This document shows, piece by piece, positions 60,623 through 64,000 of a DNA stretch of 64,000 nucleotides (position 1 is its first letter; each line of letters begins with the position of its first letter). A program made the translations under genes and the position numbers. This stretch comes from Paulownia fortunei (taxonomy: Eukaryota; Streptophyta; Magnoliopsida; Lamiales; Paulowniaceae). The DNA lies in contig CM033116.1 in NCBI GenBank assembly GCA_019321725.1, positions 8,078,841 through 8,142,840 on the forward strand, in the 5' to 3' direction. The notes below the pieces were generated by a model. It saw only the letters and a program-made list of their open reading frames with translations, searched no databases and had not been told where the DNA came from.

Positions 60623-61362
60623 TTCCTTGACCAACAAACTACTACTCATTTTTTTGAAATAAAACATAATCATGTTAGCCATATGCAACATTATTCATAT
60701 TCATAATTACCTAAAAACCGCAATAAGAATACATCAAGGCCTCAATAGTTAATTAGCAACCTAGCAGCTCCATGAATTCAACTTCCACTGGCACCTCAGA
60801 CATTAGATCATCCAAGAGAACCAACAACTAATTTTTTGAAAAGAACCAGTTGTACTTTGTCGAATGAGTCTAAATCCACCTTTTTTTCATTATGGATAGT
60901 GTAGGTTTGAGAATGGTGTAGAACTTGAAATTTCTTTTGCATCAATGAATCTGGACTATGTAGGCAAATCTGGGCAGCTCTTCCTCTGTATTTGAGAAGA
61001 TGTAAGAATGAAATTGGTCAGATTTAATAGGTTTCCAAGTCTATTTGGTTTGAGGTCATTTAATTCACCTCCAATTTTTAAGGATAAAATGGATATTTTG
61101 CATTTAATTTTGGTACTGGTTTTATAGGATTATTGAATTCCACTATTAGATTAGGATAATAATCTAACCCAAATTCAAAATAGTACCTGGTTAGTTGATT
61201 TTAAGCTGGTCAAATCACACAAAGTAACCATTAAACAAATTAAACTATTTTGTCAACCTGGACCAATTTGTCAAAGTGAACGGGGCCAAAAGGTTTTTAC
61301 CATCTTGGTCTTAATCTAATATATGGAGTTTGTGTTTTTACTGTTTATCTTACTCTTTCCAA

Positions 61363-61398
<36 letters not shown>

Positions 61399-62650
61399 CA
61401 GTGATATTATCTTCTTTAACTATTTAAAACAGTATTATTTTTTATTTTATGATGCATGAAATTAAATAAGAAAAAAAGTAATAAATTAATATAATTTAAT
61501 TTTATATATTTAAAAATTTTGCGAATACATCAAATGTGCGGAATCCACTAGTTAAACTAGTTAATAGCTATCCGTCTTCAACTATCTTAGTTGCTAATAA
61601 CACGTCAACTATATGAGAGAGAAATATACATATAAAATCCACGCTATAACTATTGATCCCCATTTAGGATATGATTTTTTAGACGGACACTTCTTTTTTC
61701 GGGGGAAGCATTATGCAGCAATCATAGAAATTGAAGGCTTGGGGCATAAACAAGTCCAGCTAAATGACAATGTTTTGAGTATGAAAGTTATTTAATTCTT
61801 AACTAGGATCGAATTTTACTTGATTCAATATTAAAATGAGTATATTTGAAACAAGCTTGAATTGAGCATACTATGATCAAATTTGTATTGCTTTCTATAC
61901 TGAATTTAAATATCAGCGTCCTTAACAGTATTGAAGCTTAGTTGTTTAAATTAGTAAGCTAAGCTCATATTATCATATACAATTGATCCCAAGTCGAACT
62001 TGGAGTAATCAAGTCTTTGAATAATTCTTTCATCCTGATAGAACATGTCTAAACTTAACTTTAGTTGGTTTTCTAAGCCTTGTGAAGGATTGATAAAGAA
62101 GATAACACAACATTATAAACAATTTAACCTAAATCAAAAAATAAAAAAAAAATGCATCATGCTCAAAGAGTCATGATAGGTGCCTCTGTGTTCCTTCCTT
62201 GTCCCCTGTTTCTCTGTTTCCTCCACAGGTTTCTTTTTTCAATTTTCTTCTTTTGTGGTTTTCCTTATGACACTTCCTTTCCTCTCTAGTGACCTCTTTT
62301 AACCTGTACAGGGACCAGAAGTCTGCAAATGCAAAGAAGCTAGACAGAAGTACAGGTACTGGTACGTTCTAATGACTGTAGCTAAAAGATTTCAACACTA
62401 TGTCAACAAGCCATCAACTTAATCCATTGCCAAAAAACATTACTTCCATGCATCAAACAACCAGGCTCCTTGAATCAAATTACTCTATCTCCACATAAGA
62501 GCAACTCAATGTCGACTAAAACAGCATTGGTCACATATCAGTTCCCTATGAAGGTCGCCTTTTAACATGACTCCAAACTTATGGAGGACAGCGACGAGCC
62601 CATATCAAATCTCATCGACTCTCCATCTCTTGCTAAACTAAAGAATTACA
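60623..62650. other. Intergenic, no gene seen
   Basis: Includes an (AT)n microsatellite at 61,364-61,396 and a GC-richer patch at 62,160-62,420 ending in splice-like 'cctgtacag'. A minus or plus exon could be hidden there, but no frame was recognised. A plus frame of 60 codons at 61,613-61,795 has no known motif. Confidence 0.4.
61364..61396. repeat. (AT)n microsatellite
   Basis: About 16 uninterrupted AT units. Confidence 0.9.
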
Positions 62651-64000
62651 TGTTAGAGTAGGATGTCCAATGCCCTAATTAGATTGGCTGTATTATACTC
62701 TTTTGCTTTTGTAAAGACAATTTTATTGGGAATCATATTAATAAAAAGACATTTTTTTTATCTTATGTTTTGCAATTTTTTATTTCTGCACATTAGATAA
62801 AGTCTTTAAACCAAATTTAATTACGGAGCATGGTCGCGCATATGATGGCGATCATGGAACATGCCTCTAAGGTTATGGTCTTAAATAAGTTCCGAGTTAA
62901 AAGCTTTTTGAGATGGGATATCAAATAACTCAGTAAAAGTCGTACATATAATGCATGTTCGTGAAACTAGTATGTTATATTCCATTGACATTAGCGTAGA
63001 GACGTAAATACATGTATGTGGGTGCTTGTTAGAAAACAAGTACACCGAATATGACCCACGAGAAATTCTTAGTTGGAGGCTTTACCCGTCGAAATAAGAA
63101 TTTCTGTGTTGCGATAGTACACGACTAGTCCTCACACTTGAGGCACAATGGTAGTTTTGTGTGCATCCTGCAGCACTTTGATATATCTTCTGATTGCTTG
63201 ACAATCACAAAGGGGGTATGTTGGGTGTTGCACTAGTGTGTATGGAGGTTTGTCAGTGACCAACATATAATTCGACACTTGTCTTATTAAACAAGGGAAT
63301 CTCCTGTGTTTTCATAATTCGTGATTCAAAAATCTTGATCAAGGCAGTATGAATTGTGATTCATCAAGAATCATTGGAACTTGAAATGGGATCACAGTTA
63401 TTGAATCATTTAGGGTTTCGACTTATAATCCATACCTTAGATTTAATCAGGAGATCAGCTGTCGAAAAGACCGTGCGTGTATGATACTCGCAACTGAAAT
63501 AGATTTACTCGCTATTTCACCTAAAACTAGTTTGCCATGATTACTTGTTAGGTGTTTTCATGGATAGTGAGGTTCTTGGAATTAAGGAGTTGATTCCAAG
63601 TGGATTAATTAATTAAATTAATTAATTGGAATAATTGTTATTCATAAGTTGCAAATGTTGCAAACCCACTACTAGCTTAGTAGTAAACCTAAGAGGGTCA
63701 CACATCTTTATGGAAAGTAACATTTTTAATTTTAGATTTATCCAATGGTTGGAAATTAATTAATTAATATCAATCAATTAATTAATTAAGGGTTCTATTT
63801 AATTTAATGATTAAATTAAATTATTCAATTAAGTAATTGGATTATTTAATTGGACCTAATTTGATTAGGAAGCCCAATTGGAGTAAATTAAATTAATCAA
63901 TTGGATTGATTAAATTGAAATTGAATCAATTGAATTGATTTGGGGATTTTTTGAGTCCAAGCCCAAAATAAATGTGGATCACTTGATAAACCCACTAAAG
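62651..64000 (+). mobile_element. Copia-type LTR, cut by the window end
   Basis: Starts TGTTAGAGTAGGATG. Shares landmarks with the solo LTR at 7,199: 'gcatatgatgg', 'gatcatggaa', 'gtgcttgttagaaaac', 'aacaagtacac' and the AATT-rich domain (63,600-63,960). No purine tract or primer site precedes it, so it is a 5' LTR or a solo LTR; the internal side lies beyond the window. GC content and clarity of the landmarks suggest a less decayed copy than that at 53,190-55,228. Confidence 0.75.

Noticed and set aside
62160..62420. GC-richer patch with splice-like signals
   Set aside because: No open frame or motif recognised; could be an exon of a gene outside the window, but unsupported.

Overview
The window looks like AT-rich nuclear DNA from a flowering plant, almost certainly a eudicot. 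It carries three recognisable host genes, all on the minus strand, set in a large mass of decayed plant LTR retrotransposons, small DNA transposons (MITEs) and unannotated intergenic DNA. An asterid or Lamiales-type plant is only a guess from the style of the retroelements. I found no prokaryotic features, rRNA, tRNA or CRISPR array.

Host genes: (1) an EXO70 exocyst-subunit gene at 22.7-24.7 kb, probably of the H subclade. It is normally a single exon, but here it is broken by one in-frame TGA and one frameshift. (2) RPL35 (uL29), a 60S ribosomal protein gene at 44.2-46.2 kb. It has three coding exons, rebuilt here to exactly 123 codons plus stop, and a classic telo-box/site II promoter. (3) An intact single-exon dirigent protein gene of the ESB1-like type at 48.5-49.4 kb, with a signal peptide, Asn/Gly-rich spacer and TATA box.

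Layout: 0-3 kb holds weak gag-like remnants. 3.2-5.1 kb is the first copy of a noncoding segment found again at 26.2-29.3 kb; the first copy is interrupted by a 401-bp CACTA MITE. 5.2-22.3 kb is a nest of Ty3/gypsy remnants on the minus strand. It contains an Athila-like element with a tRNA-Asp primer binding site and gag-PR-RT-RH-INT relics, a gag-only element with a 'putative plant transposon protein' domain, a 2.3-kb copia-type solo LTR, and a hAT MITE. 26-30 kb contains a copia RT/RNaseH relic and a tiny TRIM element. 30-43.3 kb is a degenerate tandem array of noncoding blocks, interrupted by a Mutator-like MITE with a perfect 9-bp duplication, a truncated copia element (34.5-37.9 kb) and a ~1-kb hairpin-forming inverted repeat. 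51.5-59.2 kb is one LTR element with near-matching 5-bp target duplications, lacking a clear pol of its own. Another copia pol fragment plus LTR is nested inside it and carries a 237-bp almost perfect tandem duplication. The window ends inside another copia LTR, starting at 62.65 kb.

The three host genes do not form a pathway: they serve secretion, translation and cell-wall lignification. I saw no convincing new biological system. The most useful leads are the damaged EXO70 gene, the hairpin inverted repeat, the decayed tandem array, the recent 237-bp duplication in an old retroelement, the G-run cluster just downstream of RPL35, and the three-copy LTR family with its AATT-rich domain. Alignments were done by eye, so repeat boundaries are approximate unless exact target duplications are given.
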